Positions 1 through 8,433 of a stretch of DNA of 36,890 nt are shown piece after piece. The notes under the pieces are model-generated. The model did no database searches, had not been told where the DNA came from, and saw only the letters and a list, made by a program, of their open reading frames with translations. The number at the start of each line of letters is the position of its first letter. Within the stretch, counting starts at the first letter, position 1. Both the position numbers and the translations under genes were made by a program. Source of the stretch: Fidelibacterota bacterium. Lineage in GTDB: Bacteria > Fidelibacterota > UBA8477 > JABMPR01. The stretch lies in contig JABMOS010000011.1 in the NCBI GenBank assembly GCA_013203185.1, positions 1 to 36,890 on the forward strand, in the 5' to 3' direction.

Positions 1-14
1 CAAAGGAGTTTACC

Positions 15-242
15 ATGCAAATTAAAATAGAATATAGCGTTACCTGAAACTACCTACCTCGAGCAACCAGTTTGGTTGCAGGCATTCTAGATAGATTCGG
101 AAATGAAGTTCATGACTTGACCATTCTGCCATCATCAGGTGGAGTATATAATATATGGAAAGACGACAAACTGATCTTTTCAAAAAAAGAAGTGGGTCGA
201 TTCCCGCTAAGTGATGATGAGGTGATTAACCAATTGGGATAG
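15..242 (+). CDS. SelW/Rdx-family selenoprotein with in-frame TGA (Sec)
   Basis: A 75-codon frame opens with ATG at 15 behind a strong AAAGGAG ribosome binding site (2-8) and runs to TAG at 240-242, interrupted only by TGA at 45-47, codon 11. Reading TGA as selenocysteine (U) gives residues such as SVTU-NYLPRA near the N terminus and PSSGGVYNIW and GRFP further on, which match the thioredoxin-like SelT/SelW/SelH (Rdx) family. That family normally has CxxU or CxxC at this site; here the first position is Ser (AGC), so the motif is SxxU. The family is thought to act in thiol redox chemistry. A SECIS-like hairpin follows the TGA and a terminator follows the gene. A plain nonsense mutation is the alternative, but the preserved frame and hairpin argue against it. 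The Sec machinery is not in the window. Confidence 0.82.
57..82 (+). promoter_or_regulatory. Candidate bacterial SECIS element
   Basis: A perfect 6-bp stem, GCAACC (63-68) with GGTTGC (74-79), closes a 5-nt loop AGTTT. CCT (57-59) can pair with AGG (80-82) across a 3-nt bulge. The loop starts 21 nt after the TGA at 45-47 and has G as its second base. Known bacterial SECIS elements have a short apical stem, a G in the first two loop positions, and a loop about 16-37 nt after the UGA. All of these are met. SelB binding is inferred. Confidence 0.7.
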
Positions 243-286
243 GTGAATATCCAGCCCCAATACATTGTCACATTCTAAATGAAATC

Positions 287-316
287 AACCCAGGTTCATT
301 CTGAGCCTGGGTTTTT
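287..316 (+). terminator. Rho-independent terminator of the selenoprotein gene
   Basis: AACCCAGG (287-294) pairs with CCTGGGTT (306-313), the stem can extend inward by about three pairs, and a run of T follows (312-316). It lies 45 nt after the selenoprotein stop and separates that gene from the propeller/amidase cluster. Confidence 0.85.
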
Positions 317-465
317 ATTTCCTTCCAACCACAACCAATAAAACACCTGTAAGTATTGTAAATGTTAAGCTTTTGATATTTGAATAAGATCAATAAACAT
401 TTAGTTTGGTAAGAATATTTACAAACTAATTGAAATGAGACACAACGACCATAAATGGAGATACC

Positions 466-1419
466 ATGACAAAAAAAGTGGGGACGATTATCAGCTTGCT
501 TATCCTCTGCTCAACAGTTGCTCTGGCAAAGCAAATTGAGACCACGGGTGACCCGATAGCACTCAGCCACCCCGGCGAATATTATATGGGGCCCAAGTGG
601 TCACCAGATGGTGAGCAGATTGCAGCGGGAGGACCCAGCTATACCGGTCTCTATCTACTGGATTTCCCCACAGGAAATGCCCGTCAAATCAGTGGCGACT
701 ACTCAGCAGGATACGGATTTGCCTGGTCTCATGATGGCACTCGCATTGCCTCCAAAATTTCACATTTTGACAATATGCGACGCTCACATACCCTGGTCAG
801 CTTCAATATCTCCCAAGGGAGCATGGAATCACTTTCAGCGCCACGAAACAGGATGAGTGGTACCCCTGTATGGACTGATGACGATGCTCATGTGTATCTC
901 ACATTCGCTGAAAAATTTGAGAGCTTCTCCACTGTCAATTCAAACCAGGCTCTAAGCATACCTCAGGTTAATTATATCAAAGATGGTCGCTTTCAAAACA
1001 GAATGACTCAACCATCAAATGCCCAGAGCTCTGAAATTGCCCAATTCTCCGACCAGGATCATATTTACAGTTATGCTATATCCCCAGATGGCGCTCACGT
1101 TGTCTATTCAACTGCAGGTCAAAATCTATGGTTAGCGAAAGTAAACGGCGATGATCGCATGAGTCTTGGAAGGGGTAGCGCACCAGCATGGGCTCCCGAT
1201 GGACAATGGATCACCTTTATGCTCACTTTTGATGACGGTCACTCCGTCACAGCCTCAGATATCTATGCCATCCATATTGATGGTAGTTCTCGCACCAATT
1301 TGACAGAATCTCCTGACCTGTTTGAAATGAACCCTCAGTGGTCACCTGATGGTGCCTGGATTGTTTATGATACAGATCAACGGGGTCAACTGTTCATTCA
1401 GCAAGTGGAACAGAGGTAG
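466..1419 (+). CDS. Secreted TolB/PD40-type beta-propeller protein, copy 1
   Basis: This 317-residue protein begins with a signal peptide (residues 1 to about 21, ending ALA). It carries several PD40/WD40-like blades with the motif WSPDG or close variants: near residue 45 (KWSPDG), about 87 (AWSHDG), 206 (AISPDG), 242 (AWAPDG) and 291 (QWSPDG). Such repeats form TolB-like propellers in the periplasm or outside the cell and usually mediate protein or glycan contacts; no catalytic motif is visible. GGAG lies 6 nt before the ATG. The gene is 2 nt from the amidase gene, and the same pair recurs downstream, so the two products probably work together. The exact partner or ligand is unknown. Confidence 0.8.
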   Translation: MTKKVGTIISLLILCSTVALAKQIETTGDPIALSHPGEYYMGPKWSPDGEQIAAGGPSYTGLYLLDFPTGNARQISGDYSAGYGFAWSHDGTRIASKISHFDNMRRSHTLVSFNISQGSMESLSAPRNRMSGTPVWTDDDAHVYLTFAEKFESFSTVNSNQALSIPQVNYIKDGRFQNRMTQPSNAQSSEIAQFSDQDHIYSYAISPDGAHVVYSTAGQNLWLAKVNGDDRMSLGRGSAPAWAPDGQWITFMLTFDDGHSVTASDIYAIHIDGSSRTNLTESPDLFEMNPQWSPDGAWIVYDTDQRGQLFIQQVEQR

Positions 1420-1421
1420 AT

Positions 1422-3932
1422 ATGAAAAAATTAATACTCTTTCTGTTACTTGGATCCGCCATGTTGAATGCTCAGGTTACTGGATTATCAGGTTGGAACA
1501 TTTTTGTCGATCCGGGTCATAGCATCACTCAAAACATGGGCATAAATGGTTATTCGGAAGCAGAAGAAACGCTTCAGACAGCACTCCATTTGCGCCAAAT
1601 GTTACTCTCCAAAACAGATATTGATACCGTCTGGTCTTCCCGATACAATGATCAGATCGAAGTGGGTCTTACCGAGCGTAGTACAGATGCTAACAATAGA
1701 GGCGCATCATGGTATCATTCTATTCACAGCAATGCTGGTGGCGCCACTAGTAACGATGTCCTATTGCTCTGGGGAGAACTATGGGACGGCACGCCTGATC
1801 CACCAGTGGGTGGAGAGGCCATGAGTGATATCATGGTCGATCTTCTGGCTGATGTGATGAGGATCCCTCAAAACGGTTGGGGATCTACAGGGGATTGTAG
1901 CTTTTATTCAGGATGGGCATCAACACCCTGTACTCAAAACGGATTTCAGGGTCCCTATCTTTCGGTGAACCGACGCACCAATATGCCCAGCGAATTGAGT
2001 GAACAGGGACATCATACCCATCCCCTACAAAACCAGCTTGATATGAACACTGATTATTGTCGCATGATGGCCTACAGTATGTTTTGGACTATTCTTGACA
2101 AGTTTGATCTAGACAGGCCATACCCTGGGATTCTGGCGGGTATTGTTACTGATTCTGAGACTGGTGTCCGCGTGAATGGTGCCACCATTGAAGTCAATGG
2201 CCTATCCTATACCACAGATACATACGAATCTCAGTTCAATCAATACAGCTCAGACCCCAATGAGCTGCACAATGGATTCTATTTCTTTGAAGGCCTGCCA
2301 GACTCAAGCTATGAGGTTGTCGTAACTGTAGAAGGATATTATACGGATACCTTGGTGGTGTCTGAGATGTCGCCGGATTTTGTGACCTTCATGGATATTC
2401 TTTTGGCTCCAAATACACCCCCCTATATCGTTGAATCCAACCCGGTAGAAGGTGATTCGCTCTACGGTGCCTGGAGAAACCCCTCCATTACCTTCTCTAG
2501 AGCCATGGACGAGGCTTCGGTTGAAGCCGCCTTTTCTATTGAGCCAGCAACGGCTGGGTCCTTCTATTTCACAAGCAGCTCCAAACGAATGTCATTTCTG
2601 GTTGAAGACTCTCTTGAATTTCTTACAAACTACACCATTACCATTGCAGGAACGGCAACTGACTTCTCTGGCAATCCTATTGACGGCAATCAGGATACTG
2701 TGGGAGGCGACGCCTGGAGTTTGCACTTCAGGACCGGACCTGAGGATATGTCACCCCCATTCGTGATAAATTCCACGCCTGTAAATGGCTCCAATACTGT
2801 GAATCTGAGACCCATTATCAATCTCGTTTGGAATGAAGAACTGGACTCTGCCAGTGTGACTTTGGATCGCATCGAGTTTGATAGAGTATCTGACAGCCAG
2901 GCACAGCCTTTTTCTCTGGAACATCACGTCATCAATTCAAAAAGCGTGATGACGATCTACGCTTCCAGTGATTTATTGGATAGTGAAGCCTATCGCGTCC
3001 GTCTACTTCCAGGATTTGCCGACCTCTTTGGCAATACCCGTACCATCGAAACAATCATGAACTTTTCCACGGCAAATTATGACTTTAGCAGTACCTCTAT
3101 CGATAATTTTGAAACATCGGCTGTGAATTATTGGTGGGCCCTCCTTGGTTCAGGAAGTACTACTGGCGTCCTACCAGAAATAACACTTCGGGATTTTACA
3201 ACTGACCTCAGTGTCTTCACAGAAACTGACAGCATCTCCCTTCAGATAAATTACGGCTGGGATACCAGCGCCGACTCCTGGCTTATTCGTGAATATCTGG
3301 GTGGTGGTCCAGGAAGAAATATCCACTTTAATTCCAACAACATTATGCAAGCCTGGGTCTTTGGAGATGGAAATGGGAACACTTTTCGGTTCTGTGTTGA
3401 TGATAACATAGGCGGGGCAGGTGCTCATGAGGTAAGCCCATGGTATACAGTGAATTGGTATGGTTGGAAATTGGTCAGTTGGGATATGGCCGTTGACGGC
3501 ACTGGAACCTGGATCGGAGATGGAAACCTGGATGGTACCCTTGAATTTGACAGCTTCCAGTTCGGTTATACACCAGGCAACAACAATATTGGTACCTATC
3601 ACATTGACAATCTCCGTGTGGTTGACAGAAACTACCTTGATATAGATGAAACACAACTTCAGCAACCCGCCGAGCTTGCCTTGCTACCGAATTACCCCAA
3701 CCCCTTCAATCCCTGGACAACCATTCCATTTACCCTGGTTGAATCAGCTCGAGCTACAGTCACCATCTATAATCTGAGGGGAGAACTGGTAACCACCTTG
3801 ATTAGCGGACACCTTGGAGCAGGATATCATGAAACACGCTGGAATGCATCGGATGTATCCTCTGGCGTCTATTTGATCAAGTTGGAATCAAAAGGCGTGT
3901 CACAGACTCGCAAGATTATGGTTCTAAAATAG
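1422..3932 (+). CDS. Exported N-acetylmuramoyl-L-alanine amidase (Amidase_3) with Ig-like domains and T9SS tail
   Basis: The 836-residue protein has a signal peptide (1-17) and then a zinc amidase domain to about residue 225. The expected residues are visible: H33 in VDPGHS, E46, H101 in SIHSNA, and the catalytic-type E193 in a PxxLxExG motif. It would cleave the bond between MurNAc and the L-Ala of the stem peptide. After it come a carboxypeptidase-regulatory-like domain (about 235-328), two Big_5/Ig-like domains (about 330-560), a jelly-roll-like segment (about 565-740), and a C-terminal T9SS type A sorting domain containing NYPNPFNP and ending KIMVLK. T9SS cargo is surface-attached or secreted, so the substrate may be foreign or released peptidoglycan. 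GAGG precedes the ATG. A terminator follows. Confidence 0.9.
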   Translation: MKKLILFLLLGSAMLNAQVTGLSGWNIFVDPGHSITQNMGINGYSEAEETLQTALHLRQMLLSKTDIDTVWSSRYNDQIEVGLTERSTDANNRGASWYHSIHSNAGGATSNDVLLLWGELWDGTPDPPVGGEAMSDIMVDLLADVMRIPQNGWGSTGDCSFYSGWASTPCTQNGFQGPYLSVNRRTNMPSELSEQGHHTHPLQNQLDMNTDYCRMMAYSMFWTILDKFDLDRPYPGILAGIVTDSETGVRVNGATIEVNGLSYTTDTYESQFNQYSSDPNELHNGFYFFEGLPDSSYEVVVTVEGYYTDTLVVSEMSPDFVTFMDILLAPNTPPYIVESNPVEGDSLYGAWRNPSITFSRAMDEASVEAAFSIEPATAGSFYFTSSSKRMSFLVEDSLEFLTNYTITIAGTATDFSGNPIDGNQDTVGGDAWSLHFRTGPEDMSPPFVINSTPVNGSNTVNLRPIINLVWNEELDSASVTLDRIEFDRVSDSQAQPFSLEHHVINSKSVMTIYASSDLLDSEAYRVRLLPGFADLFGNTRTIETIMNFSTANYDFSSTSIDNFETSAVNYWWALLGSGSTTGVLPEITLRDFTTDLSVFTETDSISLQINYGWDTSADSWLIREYLGGGPGRNIHFNSNNIMQAWVFGDGNGNTFRFCVDDNIGGAGAHEVSPWYTVNWYGWKLVSWDMAVDGTGTWIGDGNLDGTLEFDSFQFGYTPGNNNIGTYHIDNLRVVDRNYLDIDETQLQQPAELALLPNYPNPFNPWTTIPFTLVESARATVTIYNLRGELVTTLISGHLGAGYHETRWNASDVSSGVYLIKLESKGVSQTRKIMVLK

Positions 3933-3973
3933 AGGAATAATCAGCTGGGGTTTATGCCAGATCACTTTCATTA

Positions 3974-4004
3974 AAGCCCTTAAGCATTATGTTTAGGGGC
4001 TTTT
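3974..4004 (+). terminator. Rho-independent terminator after amidase copy 1
   Basis: AAGCCCTTAA (3974-3983) pairs with TTAGGGGCTT (3993-4002), ten pairs with one G-T wobble and a 9-nt loop, followed by a short T run. It lies 42 nt after the amidase stop and divides the two copies of the module. Confidence 0.7.
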
Positions 4005-4075
4005 CATATGCGAGGTGATTGCATTAAAACATAAAAAACGGGGCCTTGAGATATTATCCCCGGGGAAGCAATACT

Positions 4076-4993
4076 TTGAAGATAAAATATTTTGCATTGA
4101 TCTTAATTCTGGCCACAAGTCTTCTTGGCAAGAACATCGTCATTAAGAACACTGAGCTCCTCCTGAGCGAAGGCAAGACCCCTTTCTATTTCCCCGTCTA
4201 TACCATAGATGGACAGTCCATTCTTTTGACTCAAAATGCTTATACTGGACTCTGGATACTTGACAGATCCTCAGAAGATCTGCGTCAGATCACCAAATCT
4301 CAAGGTGCTGGATTTGAACCCCGCAGTCTCCTGGACGGTTCTATCATATATCGTCAAGATGAATATGAGCAAGGCAGGAAGTTTACCTCCCTTTATAAAG
4401 CGGATACAACAGGCAATCATCTCATTGCAGATAGGGCTAGATTTGTTTCACCGGCCAATATGGTTGACCATAGGATGTACTATTTAATTGATGAAACACC
4501 AACCATCCTCAATGCCAGCAGCGGCACTCTTGAGAACAACCTGAAAAACTATACCACTATCCTGAATGACAAACTCTCACTAAAGCATTACAAGGCAGGC
4601 GTACAAAGCATTTTAGCTCCACATGGTCAAGGCAATTATATTTGGTCTGAGCTATCACCAACAGGTGATATGTTAGTCTTTACTAAAACAGGACAGGGAA
4701 CGTATGTCTGTGATCTTGATGGAAAAATTAGTGCTGACCTGGGGGTTGCCCATGCTGCAAGGTGGTCACCTGATGGGCAATACCTCGCCTACATGAAAGA
4801 CCTGGATGATGGCAGTCAGTATACGGAATCTGAGATCTGGATCGTCTCCTACGATGGGTCGCAATCATGGAAAATCACAGATACACCTCATATTATTGAG
4901 ATGTATCCGCAATGGTCTCCAGATGGACAGCGCTTGATCTATCACTCGCTCCGCGGTGAAATTTTCGAAACCTCCTTTGAGATTGTGGAGTAG
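4076..4993 (+). CDS. Secreted TolB/PD40-type beta-propeller protein, copy 2
   Basis: This is a diverged paralogue of the propeller protein at 466-1419, about 305 residues long. The start chosen is TTG at 4076: GGGGAAG stands just upstream and the first residues (MKIKYFALILILA) then form a clean signal peptide. An in-frame TTG at 4046 would add ten residues that spoil it. PD40 blades are clear in the second half (SPTGD, RWSPDGQ, QWSPDGQ), and the C-terminal region with a DDGS stretch aligns with copy 1. It is followed after 5 nt by the second amidase, as in copy 1. Function is inferred as an exported binding protein partnered with the amidase. Confidence 0.78.
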   Translation: MKIKYFALILILATSLLGKNIVIKNTELLLSEGKTPFYFPVYTIDGQSILLTQNAYTGLWILDRSSEDLRQITKSQGAGFEPRSLLDGSIIYRQDEYEQGRKFTSLYKADTTGNHLIADRARFVSPANMVDHRMYYLIDETPTILNASSGTLENNLKNYTTILNDKLSLKHYKAGVQSILAPHGQGNYIWSELSPTGDMLVFTKTGQGTYVCDLDGKISADLGVAHAARWSPDGQYLAYMKDLDDGSQYTESEIWIVSYDGSQSWKITDTPHIIEMYPQWSPDGQRLIYHSLRGEIFETSFEIVE

Positions 4994-4998
4994 GTGCA

Positions 4999-6672
4999 AT
5001 GATGAAAAAAATATTCCTGCTGGCAATGATGGCATCCATGGTCTGGGCACAGGACCTGAGCGGTGTAAGAATATGTATTGATCCCGGACACTCTGGGCAT
5101 GAAGGTGATGATAGATTTATGGAAGCAACCGGCTTCTGGGAATCTGAATCAAACCTCACCAAGGGGCTGGAACTAAGAGCTATCCTGCAAGGATTGGGTG
5201 CTGAGGTTGCCATCACCCGTACTGGGAATAATAACACAACTGATGATCTGGGGCTCTCTGAACGTGCGGCAGTGGCCAATAATTTCAACGCAGATTATTT
5301 CAATAGTAACCATAGCAATGGTTTTAATGGAACGGCGAACTATGCCATGGTTATTTATAATGGCACCACCAATTCACCGACCTTTCCACTGGCCCGCACC
5401 ATGGCCAATATCATGGCACCTCTTATTCATGATGTCAACCACACCACAAGCGATGTTTCTATTGGCGACCTGACATTAAATCCAACCTGGACCAATGGCT
5501 ACGGCGTACTTGTTCCAGCCAATATGCCTGCAACTATTTCTGAAGGCTCCTTCCATGACTATATCCCTGAATCATGGCGTCTCATGAATCTGGATTATCG
5601 TAAGCATGAAGCCATGGCGATGGCGCGTAGCTATCTTGAGTATTTTGGCCAGCCAGGCTTCACCGTAGGTGCCGTTGCCGGTTTAGTTAAGGATCCTGAA
5701 AATGTGGTCTCTTATTACTCAATTGGCTCACTTCAAGATCAATGGCTACCTGTCAATAATATTGAAGTCTCTGTGGAACCAGGTGGTCGTCGATACTATG
5801 GGGGCGAAAACAATAATGGTTATTTCAAAGTAGACAGTCTGGATCCTGGTACCTATGAAGTCATCGTTTCTGCTTCAGGATTTGCCACAGACACATCCAC
5901 AGTTACGGTATTGGCAAATCAAACAACCATGTCAAATTTTATGCTGGTAAACACAGCACCGCCTATAGTTATAGAATTTCATCCTGAAGAGGGAGATACT
6001 ACTTGGCCTGTTTGGGAAATCCCCTTCTTTGATTTTTCCAAGGCTATGGATAGAACCTCGCTTGAGAATGCCTTCTCCATTGAACCCTCGGTAGCCGGCA
6101 CTTTCTATTTGTCTGCTGACCTAAAACGCATGGCCTGGATTCTTGCAGATTCGCTGGAATTTCTTACAGATTATACCATCACAATCGCTGGCACTGCCAC
6201 GGATGTGGCAGGTCATCCCCTTGATGGGAATCAGGATGGTACCGGCGGAGATGATTTCACCGTATCCTTCAGGACAGGCTCCAGAGACTTTTTTCCACCT
6301 GTTATTGAAGAGACCTACCCCGATTCAAATGCTGAATTGGTGGATTTGCGTCCCGTTTTCAATATTGCCTGGGATGAAGAAATTCAATTCGATAACGAAG
6401 CAAATAGTCGAGTCGTTCTGCAACGGATCTATGATTTACAGATACAAGAAACCACTCTTGAACACTATGTCATCAACGATAAGAGTCTGCTGGTACTATA
6501 TGCCACAAATGATCTGCTTGATAATGAGCAGTACAGGGTAAGCATTTTACCTGGCTTCAGTGATATGCTAGGCAATAGTCAAAACTCAGAAACAACCATC
6601 GAGTTCACTACTTCCAACTATGATTATGCAGTAACTAATATTGACAACTTTGAAGCTGGCGTCGGTAACTAG
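4999..6672 (+). CDS. Amidase copy 2, N-terminal part, ended by an in-frame TAG
   Basis: This paralogue of the 1422-3932 amidase has a signal peptide (1-17) and intact zinc-amidase residues: H31 in IDPGHS, E48, H105 in NSNHSN, and E182 in PxxxSEGSF. Carboxypeptidase-regulatory-like and Big_5-like domains follow, as in copy 1. The frame stops at TAG (6670-6672, codon 558), exactly where copy 1 has a Tyr codon inside an NYWW stretch. Without any frameshift the reading frame continues to 7470 with the jelly-roll and T9SS domains. As read, the product is a 557-residue amidase that keeps its export signal and active site but lacks a sorting domain, so it may stay in the periplasm. A nonsense mutation, a sequencing error or suppression are all possible. 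Confidence 0.8.
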   Translation: MMKKIFLLAMMASMVWAQDLSGVRICIDPGHSGHEGDDRFMEATGFWESESNLTKGLELRAILQGLGAEVAITRTGNNNTTDDLGLSERAAVANNFNADYFNSNHSNGFNGTANYAMVIYNGTTNSPTFPLARTMANIMAPLIHDVNHTTSDVSIGDLTLNPTWTNGYGVLVPANMPATISEGSFHDYIPESWRLMNLDYRKHEAMAMARSYLEYFGQPGFTVGAVAGLVKDPENVVSYYSIGSLQDQWLPVNNIEVSVEPGGRRYYGGENNNGYFKVDSLDPGTYEVIVSASGFATDTSTVTVLANQTTMSNFMLVNTAPPIVIEFHPEEGDTTWPVWEIPFFDFSKAMDRTSLENAFSIEPSVAGTFYLSADLKRMAWILADSLEFLTDYTITIAGTATDVAGHPLDGNQDGTGGDDFTVSFRTGSRDFFPPVIEETYPDSNAELVDLRPVFNIAWDEEIQFDNEANSRVVLQRIYDLQIQETTLEHYVINDKSLLVLYATNDLLDNEQYRVSILPGFSDMLGNSQNSETTIEFTTSNYDYAVTNIDNFEAGVGN

Positions 6673-7470
6673 TGGCCACCCAGTGGCAGCGGGAGCACGA
6701 CTGGCATTGATGGTGATCTCACATCCCATACCGCCAGCACTGAAACAAGCGCACTGAATATTGGCAGCAATACAGCCATGGCGTTGAATTACACCTGGAT
6801 TGAAAGCGCCGGTGCCTGGCTATTGCGAGAGTATCTTGGAGGTGGAGCTCCCCGAAATGTCCACTTTAATTCCAACCGAATCATGCAGGCCTTCATCTTT
6901 GGCGATGGAAATGGTAATAAGTTCAGGTTTTGTGTCGATGATAACATCACAGGTGGTGGCGCCCATGAAGTCAGCCCCTGGTATACTATTGATTGGGTGG
7001 GCTGGAGACTGGTGAGCTGGGATATGGCCATGGATGGCACAGGTACCTGGATCGGAGACGGCACTCTGGACGGTACCCTTGAATTTGACAGTATTCAGCT
7101 TACTTATGAACCTGGTCAACCTGTCACAGGTGTTTACTATATTGATGATCTACGGGTCGTTACCCGGGATTATCTGGCATTAGGTGATGCTGGTGTTGGA
7201 CATCCTCTTGAGTTCGCGCTGCTTCCCAACTATCCCAATCCATTTAACCCCTGGACCAGTATTCCATTTACACTGCCTGAATATGCTGAAGTCTCCATAC
7301 AAGTTTATGATCTCAAGGGACACGAAGTGGCCCATCTCCTCAGTGGTCCACTGGCGGCCGGACACCATGTGACCCGGTGGAATGCCTCTGACATGTCTTC
7401 AGGTCTCTATCTGGTTAAAATGACAGCCAATGATATCTCCATCACACGCAAGATTACGGTTCTTAAGTAA
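6673..7470 (+). pseudogene. Amidase copy 2, C-terminal remainder with T9SS sorting domain
   Basis: This stretch is in the same frame as 4999-6672 and follows its TAG directly. It aligns throughout with the last 265 or so residues of the copy 1 amidase: GSGSTTG, LREYLGGG, FGDGNGN, SWDMAMDGTGTWIGDG, then the sorting domain with NYPNPFNP, ending KITVLK. It has no signal peptide and no evident ribosome binding site; the first ATG (6778) lies inside the jelly-roll-like domain, so independent translation is unlikely. The sequence is otherwise undamaged, which points to a recent lesion, an error, or readthrough. With the TAG read through, the protein would be 823 residues, close to the 836 of copy 1. 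Confidence 0.75.
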
Positions 7471-7479
7471 CTTGGATAC

Positions 7480-8391
7480 ATGAATAAGATTTACCATATT
7501 CCATACATGAGAAATGCACTCACTATCGTTCTGCTATTGGCTGGCTTATTCGTCTATGCAGATCGCGACTCAAAACACGGACCTGCCCCTACCAGCTGGT
7601 CCGATCAGGTTGAAAAAGATATGGTGAACATGATCTCAAAGAATGAACAGGCCAGACAGGTCTATGGGAGTGTGATCAAGCGCTTACGTCGTAGCGGCGT
7701 CCCCGCTGCCTACGCCTGGCAAGTGTTCTCCAATCCAGGGATTAAAATTGAACCTAATATTTCAGCCAAATTCTCCAAACCGGCTGAAAAGATGGAGTAC
7801 ACCGACTATCGTCGAATTTTCGTGAATGATAAACGCGTAAATGGTGGTGTAAAATTTTACAATGAACATTCCGAGCTCCTTCACCAGGTGGCCAAGCAAT
7901 ATGGTGTGGATCCATTTTTGATCCTCAGTTTTGTCGGTGTTGAAACCCAATATGGACTTTATGCCTCATCCTACCCTGTCTTCAATTCACTGCATACCAT
8001 CATTCACAATATTCCTCGCAGAGCAAAATGGGCTGAAGATGAGATGGTCGCCTGGTTTATGATATGCAGGGTTGATGGCCTGGGACCACACGATGTAAAG
8101 GGATCATATGCTGGTGCCTTTGGATATGGGCAGTTTATGCCAACAAGTTTTAAGAGTTATGCTGTGGATATGGATGGTGATGGCGTTCGCGAGCCCTTCG
8201 AATGGGCAGATGTCATGGGAAGCATTGCCAATTACCTGCTTAAAAGAGGCAACTACGATATTACCAGCACTGATTTTTCAGAGAATTCTGCAAACTGGCG
8301 AGCAGTGTGGAAGTATAATCCTTCAAAAAATTATGTGAAGGTTGTACTGGAACTCCGCTCACAGCTCCAGGATGCCATTAAAAAATCATAG
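7480..8391 (+). CDS. MltB-family lytic murein transglycosylase
   Basis: The 303-residue protein has a hydrophobic export segment (about residues 11-27) and an SLT_2/MltB domain. The catalytic Glu is E155 in the GVETQYG motif, and GAFGYGQFMPTSF (about 211-223) and the DMDGDG segment are family hallmarks. Such enzymes cut the MurNAc-GlcNAc bond to give 1,6-anhydro ends. The gene begins 9 nt after the second amidase frame, so it probably shares its transcript. It would supply glycan-strand cleavage to complement the amide cleavage of the amidases. An ATG at 7507 would also leave a signal peptide but has no ribosome binding site. No lipobox is visible, so it is probably periplasmic or secreted rather than a lipoprotein. 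Confidence 0.88.
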   Translation: MNKIYHIPYMRNALTIVLLLAGLFVYADRDSKHGPAPTSWSDQVEKDMVNMISKNEQARQVYGSVIKRLRRSGVPAAYAWQVFSNPGIKIEPNISAKFSKPAEKMEYTDYRRIFVNDKRVNGGVKFYNEHSELLHQVAKQYGVDPFLILSFVGVETQYGLYASSYPVFNSLHTIIHNIPRRAKWAEDEMVAWFMICRVDGLGPHDVKGSYAGAFGYGQFMPTSFKSYAVDMDGDGVREPFEWADVMGSIANYLLKRGNYDITSTDFSENSANWRAVWKYNPSKNYVKVVLELRSQLQDAIKKS

Positions 8392-8433
8392 CACAACTGA
8401 AGTCCTCCAAGCCTTAAACATTTAGAATTTTCG

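Larger units (their letters stand above)
466..7470 (+). repeat. Tandem duplication of a propeller + amidase two-gene module
   Basis: Unit 1 (466-3932) and unit 2 (4076-7470) have the same order, orientation and spacing: a PD40 propeller gene followed within 2-5 nt by an amidase gene with the same domain series. The copies have diverged strongly at sequence level but keep the same architecture, so the duplication is old. Both units point the same way and are separated by a terminator. Confidence 0.85.

Noticed and set aside
3171-3665. 164-codon frame on the - strand inside amidase copy 1
   Set aside because: It is antisense to a well-supported T9SS amidase, has no ribosome binding site, and a similar antisense frame recurs at the same place in copy 2 (6820-7119), as expected from shared coding bias.
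6670-6672. TAG recoding across the genome (for example pyrrolysine or amber reassignment)
   Set aside because: Other genes in the window end normally at TAG, so a global reassignment is unlikely; a local event remains open and is reported as a finding.
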